NCBI RefSeq assembly: GCF_003597395.2
Contig: NC_133770.1
Span: 89,518,558-89,582,557, forward strand
Direction of reading: 5' to 3'
From: Chelonoidis abingdonii
Lineage: Eukaryota > Chordata > Testudines > Testudinidae
Length of the DNA: 64,000 nt
Every line of letters starts with the position of its first letter. Positions within the stretch are counted from its first letter, which is position 1. The position numbers and the translations under genes were made by a program. Below, in pieces: positions 33,620-45,856 of the stretch. Under the pieces are notes generated by a model. It ran no database searches. It was not told the DNA's origin and worked only from the letters and a program-made list of their open reading frames with translations.

Positions 33620-35995
33620 ATCACATCTTTGCTGTGAGGTTGGGGAAAAAATTGCTGATATTTTATGCAGATTACACAGTGTGTTGTTCAATGAACTGCA
33701 GATTAGTGAATCTACTGTATTATTGCTGCTACAGTAGCTGAAATCATACATCCCAGGACTATAGGAAACGTGACCACATCTCAGAATCTATTTTTTTAAA
33801 TGGCCTTCTCCAGATTAGCTAAATGTGCCATCTCAAGGTTTGATCCTATCATTCGTCTGTACCCTTAACTGACACTGAATGCAGCTTGTGGTTCTCATTC
33901 GCTGATGTTTAACTGGTCCATTAGCAATTTTGTAAAATCTGGCCTTTTTTTACCCGGGTAATAACATACCCTTGTGCACTTTATTTAAATAATCTAAATA
34001 TTCTCCAAATTGGTTTTCAGTTTTTATTTTTGAAATTATATTAAACTCTCTTCCTCACCAGTTATATAATTCATTTAAGGATATCACAGACATAAAATAA
34101 TGAAAAGACGCAGTTACAATATCTACCTGAGACCAGACTTGCTGGCCATTAATAGGGCCCCAAGCTCTCTATTTATATACTTCCCACAACACTCAATGCT
34201 TTCACTCATGCTGAGCTTGTCACCCCAATTGTGCTCCTTCACAGTTCCTCAGCTTGTTAATTCATTCACCAATTTGGTCTTAAGAAGGAACATGGCTCCT
34301 TCTTTGGTATCTTGAAAAGTGCTAATTGAAAACACCTGTATTTGCAATTGCTGAATCTGTGCATTTGGATAAGTACAATATGGCCATAGATTGTCATCAG
34401 TCTCTGGTGATCATAGGTTGTTGTTTTCACCAGCTCATATGATTATACTCCTGTACTGTTGTGGCTCTTGGCAATGCCTCAGAATGCTGATTAGTAGACT
34501 ACTAGGTTGGGAGGTCCTAGAATTCTCACATATTGGTTTAGGCATGAACCCTGCAAAGAGAGCCGTGTAAACAAACCCATGCACACCAAAGCTAACGAGG
34601 CTGTTTGGGGGCAGAGGGGAATTCTTGCATAGTTTTTTACAAAATCAGAGCCTTATGTCACCCCTTGTGGTAATGAACAAAGATAAACCAATTGTCTTTT
34701 TCTTTAAAATGTGGGGAACATATGGTGGGTGCAAGAACAAAGGGACATTCTAGGAAAACAAAAAACCATGCATAGAAAACCACCCTGGTATGAGCACCTG
34801 TACTGCACGGGTCTGGGTACTAGGATACCATTCCATGGTGTCAGATTTGAGAATAAAAAATTCTTGTACTAAATATGCCTGTGCTGATTTTATGTGAAAA
34901 TGTGCAGTGTTAAATCAGCCTCACCATGTCTATTTCTTACCCATGCTGGAGCCAGATTTGAGGGTGCAAACTGGGTTGTCAAAAATTACATGCAGGATTT
35001 TACAAATGTTAAAACAGGCTTTTCTAAGGGTATCTGAGCATTCTACAGTAATTGTCTACAGCATTCTAGCCTGCAATAGCAACCCTGCAATGCTGAGCTC
35101 TGTTATTGCAGAATACTCCAGCATTTTTGTGTTAGGGAAGTAGTAGGTGATGCTCTCAGTGAGAAGTTTCTTTTGATATCTTAGTGGGCAGAATCAAGCA
35201 GCAGGTTCTTCACTAGTATCACTACCCACATAGCTCTCATGCTTTTCAGTGTCATTTTGTTCTCAAAAGGAAACAGAATGATTGAAGAGAATGACACAGT
35301 CGTGATACAGAGCTCTCAACATTATTTTTTTAAAAGCCCCACCATGTATTAATATTTAAATTGAAATGAAAGACAAAACCTACAGTCAAGAGCTTGTCTG
35401 AGTTCTCCTTTCTCCCGTATAATATATTAGGTTTGATACTAAAGAGAGGTCACATTCATTCTGCAGTGTTGAGGCTGTGCTGAGCTCCAGATTATCACCA
35501 GCATTTTTTCTCTGAAAGCTTTGTACCTTGAACATGAATAATATTAGGTCACATAGACACATACGCTATATTCTGCTTTCTGTTACATGCAATCAGCTTG
35601 ATTCACTTAAATAAGGTTGCACTGTATAACTGAAGATGAAGTTGAGGGCAGATTGGGGCTACTAACTTTTAAAAGAAGATAAATTGGATAGGATGGGACT
35701 GACAATGGGATTTTCACCTCTAGGCCATTGGTTAGAATCTTGCCTAGGCTGGTAGCGATAGCTATTTGGTGGGTTCTAGCTGGTGGTCTCAACCCCCTTC
35801 CAAGTGGACAGGCCCAAACTCAGCCATCTTGCTGGTAGTGCTAGCGAAGAGGCTAAGGACTTAATGGGCATAGCGAGTGTTCCCTCCAGGACAAGACTGA
35901 GGCAAAATGGAGTGGCTTGTGCTGCCCCTCTCTGTGCCATCCCTATGATGTGGCTGAGTGGAAGACTTCAGCCTTCAGTGCTGTTGAACTAGTAC
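33620..35995. other. Non-coding sequence, no gene seen
   Basis: AT-rich unique-looking DNA. Chance frames up to 78 codons without domains. Confidence 0.55.
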
Positions 35996-36059
35996 CTTCC
36001 ACACTTTTTTTTTGGCAACCCTCTGAAAAATTAATTACATTTTCTAGTCTTCTTCCTGT

Positions 36060-36400
36060 GGGTGGCGCGTGAACTGCTGGCTAGGGAAGGCTAGCCCCGA
36101 CCCTTGTCCCTTCCACCTGAGGCCCCACCCCTTCCACCCCCCACCAGAGCTCAGAGTCCCCCCCACCATGGCCTCCAGCCCCTGCCAAGGCTACCCCCTC
36201 CTGCTCCCAGCCCTGGAACGCTGGGAGGGCAGGCTGTATGGTCCCAGCCTCCCCAGTGGTGGGAGGGTGGGTTGAGCAGCCCAAACTGGGGCCACCACAC
36301 AGGAGGAGCTGCAGAGGTGGGTCTGGGGGCAGAGGATGAGTGGGGGCATGCCAGGCTGTTTGGGGAAGGCACAGCCTCCCACAGCTTATGATACCTGCCG
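36060..36400. other. GC-rich low-complexity segment
   Basis: Runs such as 'cccaccccttccacccccca' followed by G-rich text give overlapping frames of 63-95 codons on both strands. The composition stands out from its AT-rich flanks and may be a decayed GC-rich MITE. No inverted ends or duplications were found. Confidence 0.4.
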
Positions 36401-37229
36401 CCAGTTCTTCCTTATTTTAAGCCAGCCAAAGTTGAAATCTTCGCATGGAATACAAGACAACACAAAATTACAACTTATGCTGCTATTTCGATGCACTGCT
36501 TCTGTAGCTGAAGTAGATGGAAATTTGACTTTTTTCTTTTACTACTCTTCTGACTTGATACCTTCTTAGTCTTTCACCTAGTTTAAACCGGCCTTTTTGT
36601 TGAATGTAGCAGGGAATCCATGTCTGTGCTACTTCTAGTGGTTCCGTTTGGGTATAGATGCTGAGATCTAATTTTCTTATTGTTTCATGTTCTTAAGAAG
36701 GCCTGTGTATAAATTCAATGCAGGAGCATTTCATTGTGTTTCTGAAGTGTGTGTAGGCCAAAAAGTAGCAGGAGCTGGCTCCAAAAGACATATTTGGAAC
36801 TCTAGTGGCAAGCACTTTCCTCCTACGCTGGAAAACTGTTGAGATGCAGGCATGCATAATAATGCTTCTGAGGGCTGGAGTTGTTTTATTTTTTAACCCA
36901 CACTTCATTTTGGCATTTAAACTAAATACAACAAAACCCCTCTGACAAAACAGACTATGAAAATGCAGACTAAGCACTTCACACTACTTAAAAGTTGCAG
37001 CATTTCAAAATATTCACTTTAGAGCTGCCATGCTTCAGACAAGTATATGTGGTTCCAGATGAGGCTTGATTCTCCTCACATACAACCTGTACCCCAATGT
37101 AACAACACTGACTTCAATGGCATTGAAGATTGAGAAGGATGACAGGCCCTAAAGGTTGTTTTTACACCATCTCACTATGGGCCAGATTCTAATATTCTTA
37201 GTTACTCACGCAGAAGACAACGTTACTGT

Positions 37230-37302
37230 GGGCCTGATCCAAAGCCAGTTTAAGTCAATGGAAAGATCACCAGTGATTTCAATAGGCTTTAGATCAGACC
37301 CT
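37230..37302. repeat. 73-bp palindromic unit
   Basis: GGGCCTGATCCAAAGCC faces the complement of AGGGTCTGATCTAAAGCC, with 'aagtcaatgg' and 'gatttcaatagg' in the centre. Same length and layout as 11476-11548. Confidence 0.65.
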
Positions 37303-37304
37303 AA

Positions 37305-39035
37305 ATGAATAATCCCATTTATGTCAATAAGACTTCTTATGAGGTAAAGTATCACAAAGGGTATTGGAATCTGGCCCTGTGTAATATGTGTGTAGAGGGT
37401 AAGATTAGTTTAAATCCAAGCCTTGAATTAAACATGGTGGTTGCCTCTTTTAAAAAGAGAGAATCGGAACATTTACTACAGTATTTGAATTTACTATGGT
37501 GTTTTCTATACTTAGGCTAAGAAAAATTGTTCTTACAAAGCAAACGCCAAGGTGCAGTTTGTGTTTGTGTCTGTGTTGTAGCAATCAGTGTATAAAGCAA
37601 AAAGATAAAAAAAAGCCACAACAAAATACCAAATGGAAATATAAAAACTCTGAAAAAGTGAAAATAAAATTAAACCTGCTGGCTACGGTTCTGCTTCTCC
37701 ATCTCATGCCTGCATGTTTGGCCCCTCTAGTCTCTGCTTCTTCCTAATTGACTCCACCTGAAGTTTAAATCAACAATGGTATCTGGGGTGAGTCCTTTAA
37801 AATCATAGGGCCTTAGCTGATCGTAGACATAGCAAAAATAACATGTAGTAGGGGTATATTGCACCTAATAGTAAGCAACTCTCCTCTCGTGTTTCTTGGG
37901 AGCTCTGAGCTCCTGGTCTGATGCCTGGTTGTCTCCTGCAGAATTTCAAAGCTAGTTATTTCCCCTGTAACTGGCTTTCTCCTGGCTGCTCCAGGGATAG
38001 CTGCCTCCACGATGGTTTTTGTCTTCTTTGGTGTCATTGCTAAACTCTGCTCTGCTTTTTTCCTAAAGTGTCGCTTTCAAAAGAAAGTTTCTAGCTCTTA
38101 TCATTGTAGAGGGAGTTTTCAAAATGCAACCTGACTGATAGGGTTGAAAGCAGACCTACCTGACCTCCAGTTTTTAGCTGAAAGATCAAGCTTTTTGCTC
38201 CCTTTTCTCTAGCTTCTGAATCTGGCTTCCTGGTTAGGGTGTGTATTTGTGTGGGAGGGTGTGCATGTGTGTGGGGGTGTGTGTGTAAAAGAAAAAAACC
38301 TTCAACACTTGCCTACCACTGAGGGCTGCTTGCCCAGCTGCTGTAGGGCATGTGGGAGGCAGATCAGTAGCTCAAACATTTTCTCCATAACCACTCAGTG
38401 TCTTCTGTCTCTAAGCTCTTTCTCATCCTCCTGGCTGTGCTGACTGTCTTTCATTGCAGAGCTGTGTTGGCAGCGGCGGAGCTGGGGAGCTGAAAGAATG
38501 CTGCAAGCAGCTGAGAGACAGCAACACAGCACCCAGAGGTGATGGCAGCCACATTCTTCCTTTGTCTAGTGATCTTGGGAAGAGGAGCAAGAGGGGTCAG
38601 GACTTTTGAGGAGGTGGAAAATAATGGCAGAGAGTAAAAGACTGGAGGGGGGTGGAGTTTGGGTACAAAACAAAGAGCCCTCAATGGCAGATAGAAGGGG
38701 AATGGGGGAGGGAAAGAGAAAGATGGGGAAAGAGAAAGAAAGAGAATCAGAATAGAGATGTTACTTGCCTTTCGCAAGGTAGGAGATAGGGAACTGGCCC
38801 CTGAAATTGCTTATGAGGGGTGTGTGGAGGGGTGTGTTCTGGCTGCTCCTGTAGATGTGGAAAGTAAAATACTTTGTTTTTCTATGGGCAGAGGATGTAC
38901 TTCTTATACAGATATGTTATCAGGTTTCTTGATAGTCTAGTGTAGGTAAGTGTAGTTGAAAGCTTGTTTTGAGACTATTCCCTGGACACAATAATTTTGC
39001 TTTGCCCCTTGTTTCTCTGTGCTCTTCAGGGGTTT
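37305..39035. other. Non-coding sequence with GT- and GA-rich tracts
   Basis: A GT-rich tract spans 38237-38287 and a purine-rich tract 38700-38757. No domain-bearing frame is present; the 108-codon minus-strand frame at 38451-38777 comes from the purine tract. Confidence 0.5.
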
Positions 39036-39039
39036 CACC

Positions 39040-39270
39040 CATTGCACAAACATCTCAGCTCTTCAAGACTTTCACTTCAAAATTCTAGAGACATTCTGAA
39101 TCTGATTAACCTCTACAAACAAATGCAGCACGAGCTAGGCATTTTCCTAAGCCTGGCACCATAGTGTAAATGCTTTTATCTGCTCTGCCATAGGAGCTGA
39201 CAGCTGCTGTGAAATAAGGCTCAGATGTCAGAAAGAATGCAGGACACGGACTATTCTACAGTGACCCATG
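39040..39270 (-). repeat. Diverged repeat with 36-bp conserved core, copy B (inverted)
   Basis: The minus-strand counterpart of 32575-32800. The core is 39178-39213. Flanking similarity includes 'tagaggttaatcagattcag' (minus strand) against 'cagaggttactttgattcaa' in copy A. It has no target-site duplication and no known family in my memory. Confidence 0.65.
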
Positions 39271-39370
39271 TGCTTGTCAGGTCGATAAGAAACCACATGA
39301 AAATGCTTTCCGTATAATCAAGGAAAGGTCTAGTTGAGTCACTTGGAATACAGAAGATAAAGATTCTTAG

Positions 39371-39560
39371 GAACATAAGAACTGCTATACTGGATCAGAC
39401 CAGTAGTATCTGATGGTGAACAAAACCTGATTCTTCCATGGAAAGTGCAAGAGATGCTATAGCGGGCAAGTTAAAGAATAACCTGTGCATAGGTTAAATT
39501 CTTCCTGACCCCCACCAGTTAGTGATTGTCCTATGCCCTGGAGCATGAAGATTTACATTT
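39371..39560 (-). mobile_element. CR1-type LINE 3' end, reverse orientation
   Basis: The plus strand begins 'aacataagaactgctatact' and 'ggatcagaccagtagta', the complement of the CR1 terminus that ends the element at 19375-19712. The rest ('ttcttcctgacccccaccag') is its 3' UTR. Non-coding. Confidence 0.75.
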
Positions 39561-39564
39561 CTTA

Positions 39565-42500
39565 TAAACATTACTTATTCTATCTTCTGTAACAGTAGAT
39601 GTTTTCACTCTCTATATAAATATTGAATCCTTTCCTTTTCCAGCAACAGGTATAGGTCATCCCCCAAGACTGAGAAAGCAATAATTTTGCTCTTATTGTT
39701 AGTAGATGTAAGTCCCTTTGTACAGGAATGCACCAGCTCCTCCATTCTCCTCCTGCTGTGATTGTGTTGGTTGTTCCAACAGTCCATGTAAACAGTACAC
39801 TTCCGAATGTAAAATTCTTGCATGACCGACATTCCACTCCCACTGATTCTTTTGAGCATTGCTTTTTAACATCCAGTAGAAGTTAATTGGGAAATGAACA
39901 ATGTAAGACAGCCTTAGGAGACCTGTCTTCTCAGGCCCTAATTTTACAGATATTGTTATACCATTCCCCTCTTCAGTTCATGTACAATTGCCATATTTCC
40001 ATCCAACTTGAAATAATGATGTTTCAGTGCAGAAACTGCTGATTTAGTGAGCCTGAAATAACATTTCCTGAAACACATTCCAAAGGCATGGATCTCACAT
40101 CATCTCATTTCAGTCACTGGTCTTATACAATGTCTGTGTTAGGGGATATAGTGGACAATATGACTTGCAATATGCTGGTGACACACAGGTTTCTCTTTCT
40201 CTCTTTTTTTATTTTTTCCCCCAGCCTGCTCTGACAGCATTGCTTCTCAGCTATCTCGGTGCAAAGAGGAAATTGGAGCCTAAATGAAGAACACCGATTC
40301 TCTGGTAGATAAGCCATGTACCCTTGATCATGCTGGGCTCATTGCTAACTCTCTGAGTATGCAAACAGCAACAGCCATCAAAGCTTGATACCTCCCATCT
40401 TTAGCTAGCAAGCAGAATCTGTCCATTCCTCTTGGACAATGACCAGGTCACTGCAGTTTGTACCTTTTTGCCCCCCCACCCTTCAAATTCACTCTCTCTG
40501 GCTCCTAACAAGAAGCTGAAAAACAAGCTACAGCTTGTGCATAACACTAGCATTCATCTCTTTCTCTGTTCATTAATAGATCCACTTCAGTGTCCTGGTG
40601 CCAATCTACAAAGCCTTTAATAAAGCAAGCCCATGTCATTTCAGGGACCCTCTCTCTTTCCTTCTGGAACCGACCAATAAAAGTACAATCATCTGGGACA
40701 GTCTGAATAACAGATATGTACTTGAAGGAGCCAGAGGAAGAATCTTCCCAGCTGTAGTTCTAAGGCCTTGAAACGTTCACCCAATGGACATCAGGAAGAG
40801 TTATGCCCTTTGCATCTCTGGATCAGGTTGCAAGACTGTCCTATTCAATAAAACTTCCCCCAAAGTACCAGAATAGAAGAAAATGTGGCAGTGTGCATAA
40901 AATTAGAACCCAGGGTTAAAACAGAGCCGGGCAGAGAACTGGCTGTCCCCAAGGGTTACACAAAACAATGGAATGTGCTCAGAAGGAAGTTCCTACATTC
41001 TATGGTAATAAACATTTTAGAATTTGGTTTCAAAGGGCCGAGGATTGCAAGTGGGAAGTTGGTCAGCACTGACACAGAGTCGTGATGAAAGGAGTGTGTG
41101 CTCCACCTAAAAAAAAATACATTTAACAAGTACTGAAGGGGTGTGTACTTCTTAGGACCCATAGAGACACTATGTCTGTTCCTGCCTTCTGCGAGCATAG
41201 TGTCACCAGGAACCCAAGCAAACTGTGCTCCACCTCCCTCTTTCCCTTGCAGCTCAGGCTTGTGGATCCCATAGTATGTAAAGGGCTTTGGTCTCTCTAT
41301 GTAAGTCCTTCAGCATACTTGCTGCGGAGGAATATCATTTTCTAATGTAATCCGGTCACCTCTAGCTAGCCTGTTCCCAACAGATTGCGAGCAGTGAACT
41401 TTGCCTATGGGAGGTCACACTATCCTCACAGTCACAACCACTTTGGGATAATACTCTTTAATAAACTTCATAATAGGTGTCCTGAGGCATGGTTGCAAAT
41501 TGGATTCCACTGCTGAGATGACAAAAATCTACCTCTGCTTCAGATATCTTTGTTGTATCTTGGAAAGGAGAGAGCCAACTTCTTCCTCCTGCATGCTTTA
41601 TACTCACTTGGTGTTGCTCTGGATGCTCATCTCTCATTGTTGTTGAAGTGAACAATTCAGTTCTGGCAATGAAATCACATTTACAAGGTTTCACAAAAGA
41701 AAACATTTGTCCTTATCTGGTTCCTGAAGAAACCAGCTGCCCAGGCATGTGTCATTTACCGCTGAAGCTTTTTTCACTTGCCCTTTCTTGTTCAGTAAAG
41801 GGATTTTTTTGCCCCTCTTTTCCTCTAGTGTCTCTCCTTAGCACTGCACAGACAGAAAGTGTTCAGAGAGATGCAGCAGTTTGCACTGTTTTTTTTGTGT
41901 AGCACAGAAGAAAACAAAGGGAGAATTAAGCAGATTTCATGTCACATACAAAAGAGAATTTGTGGAAATGTCAAACAAAAGCTGTAAAGCAGCCAACATG
42001 CTCAAAGCTAGAAAACAAGAATTTTACTTAAGAAATGGAATCAGCTTATGAAATGAAAATATTCTGTAGCTGGAACTTACCTGAAGAGCCTCAGAAACAA
42101 GCAAAATTAGTATAGAAAAGATTAACTAAAATAGCCAGTGTGATGTGTGCCCACACAGACTGCAAGCCCTAGCAACTAGGGCACTTTGAGCATGAAAGAG
42201 CATTGCATGCTGGGCCCTGTAGTTCTGTGGACTGCACCGCCATGTCTGAGAGTGGGCCTGATTCTGCTCTCACACTGGTAAAATAGCAGTAACTGTACTA
42301 AAGTCAATGGAGTTGCACTGGAGTGGAAAACAGCACGAGAGGGGATTCTGGTTTAGAGATGGGCCCAAGATGCAAAGCTCAGATCCATATCCAAATTCTC
42401 TAGTGTGCAGTGGGGTCAAAACTGGGATTTGGGCTTGGCCCATTTTAGAGATGGGCTGCCTGCAAAGTTTAGATCCAGAGGCAAATCTGGATGCAAACTC

Positions 42501-42823
42501 CTGCAAATGTAAGGGATGTGTGGATTCAGAATTTTGTTACAGGCCTAACTCTGGTTAAAGATCAGGGCAGCTTCAAAATGTCCCTTTTTATTCAAATTGG
42601 TGTGTCTTGCTGGCGCCTTATGAAGTTGCCAATATGGTCACAAAATGAGAAAGTCTGGGATGCACTTGGGTTAAAATTGCAGGAGAAAACCAGCAAATCA
42701 ACATCTCTCAGTATAACCTAGATCTACCAGGATTATTTGCAGTCTGTTTGCCACAGTCTGACAGTGTATGATGGTACAATTATGCTATTGTAGTGCTTTT
42801 GTAGGCTGTCTAAACTTAGCACA
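39565..42823. other. Non-coding sequence; possible LINE relic at 40440-40870
   Basis: Within 40500-40870 a broken frame reads LQLVHNTSIHLFLCSLIDPL and later HFRDPLSFL. This is vaguely like the C-terminal region of L2-type reverse transcriptases, with an AATAAA (40846-40853) near its end. The similarity is too weak to assign. The rest of the stretch shows no gene. A segment at 42253-42330 ('gggcctgattctgctctcac') resembles one arm of the small palindromic family. Confidence 0.4.
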
Positions 42824-43470
42824 TGTCTCAGAGTAGCTGGTCCCTGTGGATAGACTAAGCCCAGTGTCCCTGTATTGGAGCAAGTGAGCCCAATCCAGCT
42901 AATTAAAAAGGCTGGGCTACACCTGGGCCTATAAAGGGCTGCTAGTAGGAAGCTAGGAAGGAAGGACTGAGAGGAGGGAAAGCCACAGCGGAGTGGAGTG
43001 GAGTGGAGCGAAGCTAGCTACTGTGATGGGTCCCTGGAGCAAGGGAAGGGTGCAGAGCTGATTGAGCTTGGGAAGCTGCTAGGAGGAGACCCTTGGGAAG
43101 AGTAGCCCTGAGGCCATGTCTACACTACGGGATAATATCGAATTAGCTAAAATCGGTCTAATAAAATTGATATTATAAAATCGACTGTGAGCGTCCACAC
43201 TAGGCAAGTTAATTCGATAGTGTGCGTCCATGCTCCATGGTCGCGTCGATTTCTGAGCAAGTGCACTGTGGGTAGCGTTCCGCTAGCTATCCCATAGTTC
43301 CCAGTCTCCCCGCCCTTGGAATTCTGGTTGAGAGCCCAGTGCCTGATGGGGCAGAATCATTGTCGCGGGTGGTTCTGGTACAGCCTCACCCTCCCTTTCT
43401 GAAAGCAGCAGGACAACCGTTTCACGCCTTTTTCCAGGGTGAACTGAGCAAACGGCATAGCACAGCAATC

Positions 43471-44360
43471 ATGGACCCTGAGATCAGTAATGCTATCCTG
43501 ACCATTGTCAACACCTCGCGTACTCTCGGCTGTCTATGCTGAACATGAACTGCAAAGCAGGAGGAGAGGAGAGGCAGCTATGGCAGAGTGGCCGACGAAG
43601 CGAGAGGACTGGAGGCTGAATTCGTCCATAACCGCGGGCCCCAGCGTTTGAGCTACTGCTGGAATGGGGCAGCTTCTACCCATTGAACGCCAGATTTGGC
43701 ACGGGAAACAAGCACAGACTGGTGGACCGCATTGTTTTGCAGGTGTGGGACAATTCGCAGTGGCTGCGAAACTTTCGCATACATAGAGCACTTTTTGAAC
43801 TTTGTGACTTGCTTCCTGCCTGAAATGCCATAATACAAACATGAGATCACCCTCAAGTGGAAGAAGAGATGGCAATAGCCCTTTGGAAGTTTGCAACGCC
43901 ACGACAGCTACCGTCAGCTCGGGAATCAATTTGGAGTGGGCAATCTACTGTGGGGCTGCTGTGATGCAAGACGCCAAAGCAATCGTTAACTGCTGCTACG
44001 AAGGTTGTGACTCGGGACGTGCAGGTGATAGGATGGCTTTGCTGCAATGGATTCCCTAACTGTGGGGGGGCCATAGATGAACCCATATCCCTATCTTGGC
44101 CCAGAGCGCCAGGGCACCCAGTACGTAAACCGCAAGGTACTTTTCAATGGTGCTCCAAGCCTGGTGGATCACAAGGGATTTCACCAACATCCCACGTGGA
44201 TGGCCAGAAGGGTTCATGATCTCGCGATTTCAGAAGCACTATCTGTTTAAACGGCTGCAGCAGGGAATTAACTCCCAGACGAGAAAATAACCGTTGGGGA
44301 TGTTGAAATGCCTGTTAGTTATCTGGGAACCAGCCTACCCCTTGATGCCATGCGCTCATG
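43471..44360 (+). pseudogene. HARBI1-like Harbinger transposase, broken
   Basis: DDE-type transposase of the PIF-Harbinger group, recognisable only in pieces. The start reads MDPEISNAILTIVNTSR. Near 43740 comes VLQVWDNSQWLRNFRIHRAL. Near 43870 MAIALWKFATP appears, followed in another frame by a VGNQFGVG-like helix-turn-helix segment. At about 44020-44090 GFPNCGGAID carries the first catalytic Asp. Near 44190 WMARRVHD carries the second. Text around 44300-44350 matches the region before the expected Glu. At least three frameshifts and several stops separate these parts, so it cannot be active. Confidence 0.85.
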
Positions 44361-44660
44361 AAGCCATACACAGGCAGCCTGGACAGTTGGTCAGGTGCTG
44401 TTCAACTACAGCTGAGCAAGTGCCTTCACAAGTTCGCGGGGCTTTTCCTGTTTACCTGCCCGCTGCATCCGAGTTCAGATTGCTGACCAGAGCGGTCAGT
44501 GGTGCACTGTGGGATACCGCCTGGAGGCCAATAATGTCGATTTCCGTCCACACTAACCGCAATCCGAACTGTTAATATCGAAATTAGCGCTACTTCTCTC
44601 GTCGGGGTGGAGTACAGAAATCGATTTTAATAGCCCTTTAAATCGATATAAATGGCAACG

Positions 44661-44734
44661 TTGTGTGGACGGGTACAGCGTTAAATCGATTTAACGGCCA
44701 TTAAACCGATTTAACGCTGTACCCGTCCACACAA
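44661..44734. repeat. Subterminal hairpin of the Harbinger element
   Basis: TTGTGTGGACGGGTACAGCG, continuing TTAAATCGATTTAA, pairs with the following segment: 33 of 35 positions are complementary. It lies 9 bp inside the right end of the element. It may be a transposase-binding feature or an inverted duplication of the terminus. Confidence 0.75.
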
Positions 44735-44889
44735 GACCAGGCCTGAAGCTTAGGACTAAGAATGGAGCTGAGACTATTTTCCATTTGTTTGTTAACCTCT
44801 GTAAGAAAATAAACCTCCTTGACTGAGACTGGGTGTGGCAGTGCATTCTTTGGAGCAGGGGAGAAGCAGGGCCCAGTGACAGCACATCA

Positions 44890-45525
44890 CTGAATTAAAG
44901 TTATCCTACTACTGTCTTCTCAGTACAGAAATCTGAAAGATCACATGGCAATAATAGGGTTGGCCAAATTCATTTTGCCTAATTTCAGACTCACTCAAAC
45001 AATGTTATTGGATTTGCATTTCTGTTAGGCAAATGTGGTGAGAGGTGCCTAGGGTGAATGGAAGGAAGAGCATGGTGAAGGTGACAAATGAAAAGGAATA
45101 GAGTGTGGAAAGAGTAAAAACGCCTGAAAAACGAGTAGAGATGCATGAACTAATGAAAGATATAAACAGTATTGTAAATTTGTGGTGTTCCCGTCCTCCT
45201 TCTAACACAGCATATTGACTGTGGGTGTTGGCTAAACTCACCCTGCCCTCCCACCTTTTCCTGGGGATTTACTTTTATTTGTAATGTAAATAACAAAGCT
45301 TTAAGGAAGCAGGACTATAGTGTACTTTAAAACATAAGCCTTAATTCCAAAGATCCCTTCTGACTTGGAATATTTAGTATTTCTACCTGTAGGACCTCTA
45401 GCCTTTTCGTCTAGGTCTCTCTTGCCTGAGGGAGACTTCCTTTTCACATCTAAGTGGAGCTAACGAGATCTACGTGGTCTAGCTACCAGGGTGAGTCAGC
45501 AAAATAGCTCTGCAACCCCTCTCCT
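44890..45525. other. Non-coding sequence, no gene seen
   Basis: AT-rich, no frame with a domain, no repeat ends. Confidence 0.5.
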
Positions 45526-45535
45526 CTCACTACAA

Positions 45536-45856
45536 CAGGGGTCGGCAACCTCTGGCTTGCAGCTCGGCAGTGTAAGCACCCTAGCAGGCCGGACCAGTTT
45601 GTTTACCTGGTGCATCGGCAGGTTCAGCCGATCGCAGCTCCCACTGGCCACAGTTCGCCGTCCCAGGCCAATGGGGGCGGCTAGCACATCCCTCGCCCAT
45701 GCCGCTTCCCTCCGCCCCCATTGGCCTGGAGCGGCGAACCGCAGCCAGTGGGAGCCATGATCGGCCATACCTGCTGATGCGGCAGGTAAACAAACTGGCC
45801 CAGCCTGCTAGGGTGCTTCCCCTAGCGAGCTGCGTGCCAGAGGTTGCTGACCTCTG
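45536..45856. mobile_element. hAT-type MITE (321 bp), foldback, 8-bp TSD
   Basis: The ends CAGGGGTCGGCAACCTCTGG and the complement of CAGAGGTCAGCAACCTCTGG are flanked by CACTACAA (45528-45535) and CCCTACAA (45857-45864), 7 of 8 identical. Much of the element is self-complementary: 'cagtttgtttacctg' near 45595 faces 'caggtaaacaaactg' near 45784. The frames of 70-90 codons on both strands are mirror images of each other and are not genes. Confidence 0.88.

Larger units (their letters stand above)
43112..44743 (+). mobile_element. PIF-Harbinger DNA transposon (1632 bp), TSD TGA
   Basis: The ends GGCCATGTCTACACTACGGG and AGACCAGGCC are flanked by TGA on both sides (43109-43111, 44744-44746), the 3-bp duplication of this superfamily. 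Subterminal regions are rich in 'tcgatttaa'-type palindromes. Inside is a degraded plus-strand transposase (43471-44360). The element sits within a solo LTR. The short MITEs at 8425, 12097, 53009 and perhaps 63192 share its terminal motif, so this family is a plausible source of the activity that moved them. Confidence 0.9.
42824..44881 (+). mobile_element. Solo LTR with Harbinger inserted, TSD GCACA
   Basis: Starts TGTCTCAGAG, ends CCCAGTGACA, flanked by GCACA (42819-42823, 44882-44886). It has a plus-strand TATAAAG box (42930-42935), and AATAAA at 44808-44813 about 70 bp from the end. These give promoter and poly(A) signals in LTR order. Removing the Harbinger (43112-44743) and one TGA leaves an LTR of about 0.42 kb. 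No internal retroviral sequence is present. Confidence 0.88.
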
